A DNA stretch of 64,000 bases, taken from assembly GCA_019096155.1 (NCBI GenBank), contig JAHCVI010000002.1, positions 310,001 through 374,000 on the forward strand, given 5' to 3'. Source of the DNA: Staphylotrichum longicolle. Taxonomy: Eukaryota > Ascomycota > Sordariomycetes > Sordariales > Chaetomiaceae. How positions within the stretch are numbered: position 1 is the first letter of the stretch; each line of letters opens with the position of its first letter. The position numbers and the translations under genes are program-made. Shown piece by piece: positions 45,083-57,345 of this stretch. The notes beneath the pieces were generated by a model. The model worked only from the letters and a program-made list of their open reading frames with translations. It was not told the origin of the DNA and did not search any database.

Positions 45083-46330
45083 TTACACTGCTCCCGCCTG
45101 CCCGGATGGGAAAACTGACCAAAGCGGAACCTGCCAATACCACGAAGCCACGGCCATGGCGCCCACGCTCATGCCAAACGCCATCAGAAAGTTGACGTCG
45201 TTGTTGTCCAACAGGTCCCACCCGTTCTCAACCACCCTCGACGGCCTCTCATCCCCAAAGCTCGGTCGGCGGTGCTTGTTGCGCGCGTCGTATCTGTCAG
45301 GCCGCGAAGCCCCCTCAGCCGCCTCCGAGTATGGGTCGGTGTCCTCGACGGCAGACTCTCCCTCGCCATGGAGCAAGGCGGCCTTAATATCAGCCGCCAC
45401 ATGTTGCCCCCGCTCGTGCCCGTGGTGATGGCTTGCCTCGTCGGCAGACACGAGCACCCGCACGCCGCCCTCTCCCTCGACAATCTTGCCGCTGCGGACA
45501 TCCTTGACGCTGCTCTGAAACAGTCCGCCCAAGACGCTGTCCACGACGCTGCCCAGGAGCCCCCAGAGTGTCAGCCCCAGAATCAGCGTTCGCCGCTGCT
45601 CGACCGACCACGGGGCTCCGCCGCCCAGTTTTCCCGACGTCTCATCTGTGCAGAATGGCAGGAACAGCATGGAGGCCGTGACAATGATGACGCTGCCGAG
45701 CAAGCCGGCGGCGAGACCCGTGAGCGTGACGCCTCCGTTGGTGCCCCTGGGGACCTTCCGCAGCGTGAGGCTGGTAATCAGCCGTGGCTGGCCCTTGGAC
45801 AGGATTCCAAGCTCAGAGCTGAGCGTGTCGGCCGCGACGCACGCGTAGTTGGCGATGATTCCGATCACCAGGAGGTCGCCGCCCCATGCGAAGCAGAGGC
45901 TGCCGGCGTCATTGGGCGAGGCGAGGAGAGTCTGCCGACGTGACCGCAACTGGTAGGCGTGCAACAGCGAGAGAATAGATGCAGTGAGCGAGTTGGCAAG
46001 CACTTGCACGTGGTTGCGAGGGCCCTCGCCGCCAGAATTACCGCCAGACTTCAATGTGAGACTGGCTTTCACTTTCTCCTTGACCTGTGATGATGTTAGA
46101 CGTCTCTGATACAGCTCTAGAATGGGAACGGGGAGTTGGCTGACATGAGTTGCTCGAGTCCCGGCAAGGAAAAAGACGATGAGCAAGACAAACGGCAGGT
46201 TCCACGGATGGACGGCGTGGGCAATGGCCGTCAAGACTGCGGCAAAGATGCCACCAGGAGTTAGCGACTTTTTGGAGTAGGCCCGGTACACCAGCAGCAG
46301 CGTCGCCGGCACCGCAATGATGGCTTTCAT
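45083..46330 (-). CDS. DUF92/TMEM19-family integral membrane protein
   Basis: Exons 46330-46145 and 46084-45083, giving 395 aa. N-terminal hydrophobic segments IIAVPATLLLVYRAY and NLPFVLLIVFFLAGTRATH are followed by VKEKVKASLTLKSGGNSGGE and GPRNHVQVLANS, then the long helices FAWGGDLLVIGIIANYACVA, ADTLSSELGILSKGQPRLIT, LRKVPRGTNGGVTLTGLAAG and LTLWGLLGSVVDSVLGGLFQ. The SSELG and GTNGG blocks are the DUF92 signature shared with TMEM19 and plant VTE6 (phytyl-phosphate kinase). The fungal substrate is not known. A hydrophilic loop with HHHGHERG precedes the last membrane segment near the C-terminus. The 60-nt intron (GTCAGC donor, CTAAC branch, TCACAG acceptor) has no stop and is a multiple of three; removal restores the conserved ATHVKEKVKA. 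Confidence 0.88.
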   Translation of the reverse strand: MKAIIAVPATLLLVYRAYSKKSLTPGGIFAAVLTAIAHAVHPWNLPFVLLIVFFLAGTRATHVSQLPVPILELYQRRLTSSQVKEKVKASLTLKSGGNSGGEGPRNHVQVLANSLTASILSLLHAYQLRSRRQTLLASPNDAGSLCFAWGGDLLVIGIIANYACVAADTLSSELGILSKGQPRLITSLTLRKVPRGTNGGVTLTGLAAGLLGSVIIVTASMLFLPFCTDETSGKLGGGAPWSVEQRRTLILGLTLWGLLGSVVDSVLGGLFQSSVKDVRSGKIVEGEGGVRVLVSADEASHHHGHERGQHVAADIKAALLHGEGESAVEDTDPYSEAAEGASRPDRYDARNKHRRPSFGDERPSRVVENGWDLLDNNDVNFLMAFGMSVGAMAVASWYWQVPLWSVFPSGQAGAV

Positions 46331-49300
46331 CTTGTCTCGTGCCGGAGCAGCAGCCAAAGAACAACAAAAAAGAATCTAGGTCAAGTTGGCGCGTCTATTG
46401 CATAGTTTGGAAATGGTAGGCCGACGCTGTTGCTGTCGCTCACGCATGGACTTGAAAGTTGGAAGAGCTGGCTCAAAAGGATGATCCCAGATGCTCGTCA
46501 GCTGCCTGGCCCTGCAGCAACCGATGCTGCCGAGTGAGACCCTGGCACAAGCAGGTAACCGAACTTGGTCTGTGCGTCCGTTACGCTTAACCCTAACCCC
46601 TTTGCCCCTGATCACTCTCATCGTTTACCCCTGATTGAGGGACGTCAGGGACAGCATGAGCCACAGCAAAATCCCTGTAAACATTATCCTCCCGGTACCT
46701 TGACACACGGTGAAAGTGCATACTTTTCTAGTTTGTCTTGGATTTTGATTACACATGGGTATCATTTTTTTAGCCATGCATGCCACCTAGTTGATTCGCA
46801 TCAGCCTCTCCGTTTCCTCGGCCATCCATCTCTGCTTCGTAACTTCAGAAAGAAGTCCATCTTACCGTCTAAGGCATGTCAAGAAGACAACTACCTGTGA
46901 GGGCGCCAACATATTCCCGCATCATTAGAACCTCAACTCCTCGAGGTGACGCGTCTTCCTTGAATGCGCCTCGCGTTGTCAAGCAAATCAGACGCACCGG
47001 GTATCTAAACACATCTGCTCAAGTCTTGAGGGTAGATCACGGCCTTAAGATGTCAAGAGCGAGTCCTGGACGGCTGGCGGTGCTGTTGCCAAGCGCCTCT
47101 GAGCACCCGAACTCCAAGAACACTCTACTTTTGTCCTCCTCAGACCAAAGAGTCTTTAGCGCAGGCAAGCCGACGTTCCCTTTTTATAAGGGGGATAGGG
47201 GAAATGATTGACCTTGTTGCCCATCCGGAATATGGTATTCCGTATAATGGAAGGATGCCATCTGCGGGAGATTATGTTGTTTTGTCAGCACTCAATCTTT
47301 GGGGACCCCTGACCTGGCATAACAAAACGCCCAGTTGGGGACGCCAACTTGTTCCGTCGAGGCTTAAACGTTTGTGTCCGAATCCTCAGCACACTGGTTG
47401 CCATCTGGTAGTCGATCTTGATCACCGGAACCTGATGTCGACCTTCGGCCTGGTGAAGCTGAGTTGAACCAAATCGACCGCGACCCCTTTCAGTTTATGG
47501 TTTCCAACTCTTTTTGGAGTTCTTCAGACCACATATTCCCACCCCGTACCATTGCCATCTCAGTCAACTCCCTAGTTCCCATTCCTCTTGCCCGGCCCTT
47601 GCCATGGCTCGGCATGTCGGTTCCCGTTCACATCACACCCAACCAATCCGAGTCGTGCGTCTTCGAATCTGCTCCGACATGGTTCCAGGCCATTTCACAC
47701 CTCGACCAATGGTGTGCATCCTTCCAGTCCCTTTCCTCCATCGACCGGTTCTCGATTATTGCTGGCGAGTGGACATGAGTCCAAGTCGGCGGCGCCGTCG
47801 TCGCATGTTTCGTTCGTCGAGTTCTTCGTCACTCGTCACAACTCTTAAACAGTCCAAAGCCATTACCCCTTGTCGTGGAAGGTGACCTTTTAGTGTTGAC
47901 CATGCAATATCCTGGCCCTGTACTCGTCCCATCCCACCATGGTTGGCCGAGTTCTTTCCTACTCCCACTCCGGCATGATACCGTTATCGTTGGTGTCTCT
48001 GGGATATATCGTCGACCGCTGGCGTTAGGGCAAATGGGCCCACAGATGGGCGTGACCATACTGGTGGATGAGGTGAGGAAGTGGGAGGGAGCCGACGTCT
48101 TATACCTCTAATTCCCATGGATTGGGCCAGACCAGGACCATCGATGTTGTTCTCTACCCGGAGGGCAACGTGTGGAACAAAAACCAGAGAAGCTTGAGGG
48201 TGTGTCCACCGATGAGGAGTCGCCCCATGATCCGTACCATGTCGTGCTTAAGTACCAACAGCACCAACCAGACACCCGTCCTTTGCCACCCGGGGTTCAT
48301 CAAAGCTTATGTGACCATGTCAACCAACCAACCGTCTTGACCTTGTCACCTGTCACCGAGAAAATGAAGGAAAAGGTCATGTCACCCACCATCGCGGGAG
48401 ATCTCAACGGTTAACGGCTGGCGGCATGGGCCTACGGAAAAGGGACAGGACGCAATATATCGAACCCGTCGCCGATGGCTGTGAGGTAACCAACGGCCCT
48501 TCTGCAACCCAGATTCCCAGTTAGGATGATCTTGCATACAGGGAAGGACTTTCTCGGTCAAGTCTCGGGCAATTCCTGAGCAGGCCGTCATGGTATTTTT
48601 GTCCCTGCTTTGATATGCCTGCCATCCGGAGGGACGGGCTCGGAGTTTGGGAACATGATGTAAAGGTCACGGAAAGGGGGAAATCCTGGGAGCGATGTAC
48701 GGCAAAGGATACCTGCCTTGGGGCGTGATGCGTCGAACTGCTTCGGTGTTCTGTCTCGTCCCCAACAGATGCAAGCAAACAGAGAACTCCGGCTCGGTGA
48801 CTTCGGTCTCGGACGGTGTCTCGGTGCCGACAAACATGGCGTGCGTCGGTGATGGTTAGACCGGAGAACACGGGTTTTGGGTGTATTAAGGCAGCGGTTG
48901 AGCACGAATATATGTATCTTTAGGGCATTGAACTGGCCGGATACCAGGTGATCTACCAACATCTTGCCTCTCCTGGGATGTAAATGGGCGTTTGATGTAC
49001 TCTTCGCTCGAAAACAGTGACGATGTCATATGCAAGACGGTTGCTACGTAACATCCGTGCCAGTGTTGGCTCCATCTGGAAGCGATGCTACAATCCATTT
49101 GTCCCGCGTTGTCCTTTTTACCCTAATCTCCATCTGTTATAGCTTAATCTCCAAGCAGCAAGGCTGATTCAAGTTGACATGTCGAGATCTGGCCAGACAG
49201 AGCCCCATTGATATCGAAGTATGTGCCTGGAAGCCTGAATCCCGGAGCCCCTGATTCTGTGCAACAGAGGCGTCTGCATGATTCCAACGGTTGGAGACCT

Positions 49301-52300
49301 CTGCGGCTCATGGAAACATGGATGAAGTTTGACAGCGGGTGGCTGACGTAAGGGAGATCTGGATGTCCCCCAGATAATTACCGGGGAGGCGCCCTGTAGT
49401 CACCCTACGCTGCAGTTATCAACCCGCTCTGACAAATGGCGGGAGAGCTTCCGCATCTGTGATGAGAGCAGAGTATTGGCTAGAGCTTGCGAATCAAATG
49501 GCCGACAGTCTTGAGGCCACTTCTGCCCCCCTACGGGCGACTTCCCCGTATAGAGTAGGCTTCGCCGACAAGTTACAGCATCTTATGGAAGCCAAGTCGT
49601 GTTTGACGTATGTTGTGCGCCTGGGGGAATTGCGAGAAGTTGGCAAGAAAACCGCGTCGGTGCCGAGCAGGTTTCAAGCGCAAAGAGCGGGCCGGACAAA
49701 ACAAGCCTGTGAGCTACATATGACCAGTCCGTTTAAAGTCATCAGGATCTGGACGAACGAGTGGCCCTCAGCGGTACGGGTACAAGAGCCAAACAGATCG
49801 AGCCGGACAACATTGATTCCCCTTTAGCCGGTCGGCCAGGTCGGCACAACTGAGCCCAGCAACACGCCGGCAGGCGCCCAAAACGTTGCTGCAGTGAAGA
49901 AAAAGCTTTTATCATGGGCCAACGGCTGAGCCTGAAAATATCCAGTGAACTGTGGCAGAGAGACCTACATCTACCGAAGGTGATCAAACACTGGCGAGGG
50001 TGCACCTCCGACTGGAAGGCCATGCCCCCAGACAAGTGTCTAAGGCAGCAGTTCAGGGACGCATTTGCCCCTTGGGTTGCGCCTCAAAACATTCTCAAAA
50101 GAGTCTTCCGTGCTTGTTGGGTGATATGGTTCCGCCTTGGTCGAGACACATACCCCTGACCCATCACTTGCTAGCGGAGGCCAGTGCCATTCCTTCCTGA
50201 CCCCTAGCTATACAATGGCAGGATCATACGTACTGGTGTCCAACAGTCCAGGCAAGACAACAGAGCGAGAATAAGGTAGCTCAAGAAAGACTAATATGAT
50301 GCCGCACTCTACGTCAAGTTCTACCATAACTGCACGGCGCCGGACTTGGAGATCGTATTGTCGGGACCGGTGTCTCCCCAAACCTTAGAAGCCTGCTTTC
50401 GACAATCCAAGCAAGTAAGCTTGTCTGGCGGACTTGATGTTAGGTCGAATTTGGCGTGGACCCTTAAATGTGTTGGGATTCCGGAGGCACAATGGAGGCA
50501 CGCCGGAGCCCTTGGACGCCCGGCTGATCCCCTATCGTATCGCTCCGTGACACAGCAGGAGAGATCAACACAAGCTAGAACCCATAAATTATATAAGACT
50601 CTCCGCATATCCGCTGAAGGGTGACTCTCATGAAAGACCGCAAGGCAAGCGAGTCAAATGCGGGTAACAGAATGTCCGTCGCGGCGAAAGACCATGGCAC
50701 TCGACAGACGGCCTCGGTGATGGGCTTATGCCCGATCTCATAACCGGCTGCAACCTGGAAAGGTTTGTGTTGCATGCCGTCCAATAGGGTATCTGACAAC
50801 GGCTTCACAGCCGAACTCCATCGCCGAAACGGGCATCATTCGAATGCGAGGCACCACTCTGCCGGAGCATTAAAGATCGAGTTTTCACGCATCAGCGCCC
50901 GCTATCAAATTGCACGGGCAGATAGCTGTGTCTTGGCCCGCATCTCGGGTGCTGTCATTCCCGAAGGAGCTTTTGGGCATCACACTTGTCGAGTGGGAGT
51001 CCATGACTCCACATGACGGGTTTATGCCGGCAAGGTTTGAAGAGAGAGGTTTGACAGATGAGCTGCCACGCAATCACAGGGCAGTCAAGCAGGCAGCACA
51101 GTAAGCCGGCGGCAGGCGCTGCTCTTGTCACCCCGTATGAGGGCAACAGAGGGGCATGCCAGGTCGGCAACGAGAACAACATCCTAAACTCCCATCTGCT
51201 GCGCTTAGACGACACCACGCCGACTGTGAAGGTGAGGGTATTCTGTGTCACAGTCGATCAGGCCTGGTAGTGGGATTGACATCTTGACCCAAACTTGGAG
51301 GCTGCAGGGCGTCGACCGTGTCTCGGCGAAACCCCGTCTATCCCCAGAACAAATTAGACGTTTCCTTGTCACGAATCCATTACCGGACCGACCACGTCTG
51401 AGAAGATGAGGTGGTTTGGCTCAGCAGACAAGTGTTGCTAGCGGTCTTTCTCGAGGACATTGACTCCCAGGCTGCTCAGTCTTGTTGACAGGTTTCAGAG
51501 TGTTTTCTCCGGCTGTCTCGCCTTGTGGGTTTCTTTGTCGCACTGCATGCACATCCCAAGTCATGTGCAATGCCAGTGTCCGGACGCGCTGGTGGTTCGC
51601 TCCAGCGTTCAGGATCGCGGCCGGCGGTGACCCCGGAAGCGGCCGCGGATCGGCGGTCGTTAGGGCCAGAGCCTTCCATCATCCATGGCCGAGGCGTCTT
51701 TGGCTCGAGCAGTCGATGAACTGAGGATGACCATAATGTACTCTGGTTGACGTTCCACGCCTCCGTCCAACACGACCTTCTCTTAGACTCATGCTGTGTG
51801 TTCGGAAAGACGGCAGAAAAGCACCGAGGGGCCGACCTAGTCTGGGCTACGTGAGCCTACAAGGTTTCACGGCAGCCGTGTTGAACGAGGCCTTGCCGTC
51901 GTCGAGAGTGGGGGAGATCGACGCGAGAAGCATCTGCTTAAGGTTGAGGAAGGAACAGCAAGAGAACTGCCACCGACAATGAAGCTCATGCCCGTGCTCT
52001 GGCGGTCACCGCAGAGCGCTGGCTGATGCAAGTAACCGTAACAGCCGCACGCATCCGGGCGGCCGTGCCACGAGCAGCTTGCTCGCCTCATCTGACGTGT
52101 TTCGACACAATTTTCTCGAAATCCCATGGCGGGGCCGCGACGTTGTGCAAGGAAATTGCGATGGGCTCACAGAAGAACCAGAGCGAGCCTGATCAGGGCC
52201 GTGCCCCTTGCTTCACCACCTCAGGTACTGTACCTCAGGCTGCTTGCCGGGGTGGCTGGCGCCTTCCCAAATCTGGCGACGAGGCATGGGCTGGAGCGGG

Positions 52301-55300
52301 CGGACCGCCCAACGCCACCGGCGCCTTCCCGACAGGAACGAGATCTTGGTGGGGGCCAGGAGCCAGGAGCCAGGCAGCCAGGCTCACGCCGATCTCTCTC
52401 CTTGAGTTTCTTCAATGGTAGGTGCGCCTGAGCAGTTCCTCAATGGAAGGCCTGGAGGGTAGCAGCGAGATCGGCATGGAACAGAAAGCTTGATCCTCGG
52501 CAGGTGGCATTGGATTGCACGGGCGGGTGAGCCAGCGAGCACTGGCCCAGCTTGGGAAATCCACAACAGCCACAAGACCGAATCCAGCTCAAGGCCCAGA
52601 TGTGCGTCTCAAGGTGGGCTTCACGATCACTGCCTGGCGACAGCAAGCAGCCGTCAGGCTGTTCACTTTGGGTTCCGAATCCGAGTCGAGTTGTGCAACA
52701 ATCGCGGGAAAGCAAAGTCGTGACCATTCATCTCTGTGCAGAGCGGTACTTGAAAAGCACCAGTGGGCCGCTATAAAGCCGAGCTCAACTCACCTCACCC
52801 AGTAGCAAGGGGCAAGCCGAGCCCGCGCCCACGAGATCCGGGTCTCAATCGCACACCGTCTTGTTCGGGAGTTTTTGAGACAAGCAACGACGGCATCTCT
52901 AGATCGGCCAAAAATTTCCATGAGGTCTCAGACAAGTGCCGCCGCGAGAATGTACAGACACAGTCTTTGGTCCCGTTTCCACGGCATTGGCCACAAGTCT
53001 GTGCGAACATCATGATAGTTTTTCTCCGTGGCTGGGAACGGCTGACCAAACATGACCCGAGGGTGCGCATCACCCATCCAAATGTACAGTACCGTGTATG
53101 AGGGGTTGCCTTGTGCCTCGAACCCCCAGCCCCCTGCGGCTGACAGAGGCGCGCTGTTCTTCAGTTCCAAGCAAAGACCAAGACCAGGTCCCCATTTCAT
53201 CGCATCATACGGCGGTGCAACAAGCTCCTCAGTGGTCTGATCCCGAATCCTCCCCAGCCGTTTCGACTGGCATGCGGTTGTGTCCCGGGGCCGGGGAGAA
53301 GGGCAGGGCGGGGCATCGCTAGGGTCCAGATCCGGAAAGCCAGCATGCTTGTTCCGCGACCCAATTGGCCCGCCCTGGAAGCTCCACCCACTCACACTCA
53401 CAACCCTTTCAACAAACGGCGTCAGCAATGTCTTTGAAGGCGCTTCAAATGGTTGACATCACCAGACGGCAGCTAGCCAGGCCCATTGAAGCCGATCTGA
53501 TACAAGGTGGCCTTGAGTTTCCGATGACTTGCAGCATCAGAGCACTGAGGATGGGACCCCAAAGTTCTGGGCATATCATCCTATTCAGCCTATCAACGTT
53601 GTGTCCGAGGACCAGCCGTGCTGGCCCAGATTTCACGGCAGGAGTCAGCGATCAGAAAGCAGGCAACGGGCGTATTTTTAGCTGGCCCGCAATATGTTCA
53701 TTATTGTCGGCCTTGAACGAGTGGCCCACGCGATTCCCATATCGACGGAGACGAAGGCGGAAGCGGGATTGCACCATGTGGTCGGGGGAGGGGACTTTCG
53801 GAGGCGATCACCAACATCGGTTCCATAAGGCACCTTATCTCTCCGCAGTTCTGATGACGAGCTTCAGATGCTCAAGGCTTTTCAATGTGTTTGAGCGTAA
53901 TCCTAAGAGACCGCGCAAATGTAGAATGCCGGGGACTTCTGTCTTTGCTTTCCAATTTGAAGAAAGGATTCTCGCCGAATTCCCGGCTCCGCCCGCTGAC
54001 TGCATCCCCGCCTCTTCGCTCTTTCATCGCTGCAGACTGACGCTGTATTTTGCAAGCCGCCATGTTGTTATGGCCAGTCCGTTGTGTTTTGGACACTGAT
54101 TGCCGTATCTCGAAGCCTTTTTGGTACGCCCATTTAGCCGTATCGCGCAATGCAAATAACTCCTGTCCTGGGCAGCAGCATCTCATCTCTAAGTTGGAGC
54201 AGCAGGGAGGTGACATTTCATTCCCAGATTCCCGGATTCAGTTAGCTGCAATAAACTCCCGCAAACTGGATGCTAACATTAGGACATTTGCCCCGCCGTT
54301 CGGCCAGGCAATCCACTCGTCTCTCGAGGTGCTTGATGATTTCAGATTGAATCCCCATACAATGCCATAACGTTTCCGGGAGGACGGGGAAGCAAGGTTT
54401 AAGCCCATGGAGACTGGCATGGCTGGGATAGCCTGTCCAAAAGCCCCCATTTCGAGCGACAATCCGGGGAAGTCGATGACCCGCAGAGACTGCCATTCCC
54501 GGCTACTCGCTGCCTTTCCTGGGCAATTAACAACAACACTAAGACTCGAACTGCGAGTCCGCCGAGCCTTTCCGTTCAAGATATCGCTCCTGTTTTGGGA
54601 CCGCAACGGAAACATGGAATCGCACAGTGCACGCGTCCACGGCAACGATGGGATGAAACGGCGTGCCTTAACCGGCAGCCGGCACATTCCTTCCAACGGG
54701 CATTTTTCTGAGCCTCTCAGGTTGGAGCAAACTTCGAGCGGGTCGTAACCTCCCGCGGGAATGCGTCAAAAGGAACCAAACGTCGAGCATTGGACTGGGA
54801 GCCTGAGACAGTGGCGGCCCGCTCTGGGGTCCATCCCGTCATCTCAGAACCGCAGCGTTGCAAAAATGGTCACGGCAAAAGGGCTGTTCCGCGTCTGAAG
54901 TTTGACGGCGGGATGGAGACAGTCCTGAGAATACGGTAATGTGTTTACCGAATCGCCGCGTCTTGTCTTCTAAGACGGGGAGATTGTGAACGGCCCGGTG
55001 TGGGAGCGGAGAGGGGGGGTGGCACTCGCCGCCGGTTGGGCCGCCCGCGCCTGCCCTCCCTTGTGGGCTGCAGGCACGACTTCCAGTTTATAGTACGTTG
55101 AAGCGGAAAGAGGGCAAGCAGACACATGGAGGAGCGTGGACCTATCAAAGCCGATCATCTGGGTTGATCGCCAATCTTTCCAATCTGTTTCGTCCATTTC
55201 TTCTGATACAACACCGACGCTTGCATACGCTTAGTGCCACTTCATTCGACCCGACCTGATGCCACCGGCCACCGGCCACGGCCGACAGCCAGCCAGATTG

Positions 55301-57345
55301 TCATCTCGTCAAGGCGCCGTTCTCGTTTGCGGCAATCCAAGGCGGCCTTCCCGCGGTTCCTGACTTTTGTCCATCCTCGCCTGCTGTGCCTTGCTCGCCC
55401 TGGTGCCGAATAGGAACAGGGGAATCCCGAGTGGGAAACCATCCACTTCAGCGCGTGGGACACGGAGAACAACTCTGGGTGCCATCGGGGCACATTGGAA
55501 CCGAGGTCTGACAGAGTCGATTCGATGCAAACGCTCGCTGTCGCTGCCCATGGCATGGGGAGTACCCTATCAATACCATGTGTGAGCAACAAGCATTCAT
55601 CATTGCCTCACGGCACGTCCTCGGGCACTGCGTGTGGGACACTGCGAGCCCGCTGTCGTTGCACAAGCACCATAAGCTACCAACATCCATGCTCTTACCG
55701 ACCCGAGACGACGTTTTCGGTTCCATGAGCCAGGCCATCCACGGAACCCCTCCTCGGCGCCCCGCTCCCATTGCAGAGTTGCAGCAGCTACGGGTTGTCT
55801 GGTGGAGGCTTCTCGCCCGTGGTCTCGTCAAGAGCGGCACTGACAATATCCAGCCCCAAGTGCGGGCAATTTCACTGGCAAGACGGGAGCTTGTCTCAAC
55901 CCGCGTTCCCGTTCTTGCTTGTCATGATTTCCCGTCCCAAGTCTGGGGCCACAAGGCCTATCAACTGCGGAAATACCATGCTTTTGCGGCCGTGCTGCCT
56001 CTGCTTCATCTGCGGGCGTGAGTGCGCTTTTTGCATACGCCCACATGGGATCGTCAGCGGGTGCTATGCTGCCATGCTGGCAAGTCTCGGTTTCTCGATG
56101 ACCTGGCTGCTCTTCCCCGGTTGCACATGCCCCGTTATTCTGGTGTTTGGCACCCATTCGTCCGTCTGAACTGCTGCTGGGCGCCTCCTCGCACCTTCTT
56201 TGTGGGCCCTCGTGCGGGTCTTTCCTTCTCCATCACCTGGCACTTTACCGTACCAACTTTGGAGCAGCGGTGAATCAACCTGAACTGGTTTGATCTCTCC
56301 GTTTGGCTGCCAGACCTGCCGCCCTCTGCAAACCTGAAAGAACTTCGGAGTTGACCAGAACCACTGGCGACATCCAACAGCCCGGCGCGAAACCTCCACA
56401 GTCTACCGCCGCCTTGGTCCACTGGGACTCTTGCCGCAAAACAACCACTCGGGATCATCACTGCCTCACCTGAATACCATCTCCCAAGCTCCACAGCCGA
56501 AGCCAGTTTAGTTTCGGAATCAAGGATCCAGGTTCCGCTCGTGGCGTTCACAGAACGGCTCTTGCACCCGCGCCGGCACCACTGACACGGGAAGAGGTAA
56601 GGTACCTCGAGGGCGGCGCCTCTTTTAGACGGCGGCTGAACACTGTTCACAACTTGGTTGGGTAAGCTATACGTTGCTTTCCTCGGTGTCTTACACACAA
56701 GAGGGTACGTACCCCGGCAGTACCCACCACCACTATATGCAGCAGCTTGACACTCACATTGCTCATCCCCATCTGCAGATTCACACGCAGTACCCCGGTC
56801 CCCTGCTCTACGCACAGCCCATGCCGCCTCCTGGCCCATTGGGCCGTCTCTGGTGAGCTCAGCTTGCCCCAGTGCCGCCTCGGCTTGGATGGTTGGGAGT
56901 ACTCATGGGCGAGGAACGACTTGACAGTCGTCCCGATATTGAAAAGGCCCGCCATCCGGCAACTTCCTGACCCCCATCTTGGAAGACTCCCCCTTCTCTG
57001 CCAGCTTCCTGTGTTTTCCGTACCCTCGATGTCCATCATCCTTGGCCCTGCTCACTGTGCCCGGCCTCCACTGCCGGTCTTGGATTTCCCTCCTCCATCT
57101 TCTATTTACTCGATATCTTTCTTACTGCTTCCTGTTCTCAACCCATTTTGATACGCTTGGAAGTTACTTGGGTGCCGAAAGACGTCTTACCAACCAACCG
57201 TGGACTCTGCTTCTGGGCAAGCACTTATACCATCCCGTCAACCAGATCAGATTCTTGCCGTTGCTGCGCTTTGCCTTGGCCACCATCGCCCACCGCGGAA
57301 GAACATCATTCTAGACTTCCCTTGTTTTGGGAGAATACCGCCAGG
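46331..57345. other. 11 kb stretch without a convincing gene
   Basis: Lies between the DUF92 gene start (minus) and the C2H2/Zn2Cys6 regulator (plus). Many short open frames occur on both strands; the longest (53365-54099, 244 codons) has no ATG at its start, no domain and mixed composition. GC content drops compared with the genes, but I see no strong AT-rich RIP signature, long terminal repeats, transposase or reverse-transcriptase motif, tRNA or 5S gene. The right part (about 56.1-57.3 kb) is pyrimidine-rich and fits promoter and long leader of the regulator. A telomere-like TTAACCCTAACCCC at about 46587 is too short to interpret. Long upstream regions are common for fungal developmental regulators. 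Confidence 0.55.
48113..48414 (+). other. Possible short open reading segment of unknown origin
   Basis: An open stretch of about 100 codons ending with TAA at 48412-48414 has a more protein-like composition than its surroundings (GVSTDEESPHDPYHVVLKY, VTEKMKEKVMSPTIAGDLNG). No ATG with good context starts it, no family is recognised, and it may be a relic or chance. Confidence 0.15.

Noticed and set aside
46580..46605. Telomere-like TTAACCCTAACCCC, and GAGGGTTAGGGTG near 18546
   Set aside because: Only about two repeat units each, no longer array; consistent with chance, not an interstitial telomere.
53365..54099. 244-codon plus-strand frame in the gene desert
   Set aside because: Begins without ATG, has mixed low-complexity composition (RRRRRRKRD) and no domain, and adjacent frames are also open.
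46331..57345. Possible retrotransposon or RIP-mutated repeat filling the desert
   Set aside because: No long terminal repeats, integrase, reverse-transcriptase or transposase motifs were visible and the base composition is not strongly AT-shifted; left as unexplained DNA.
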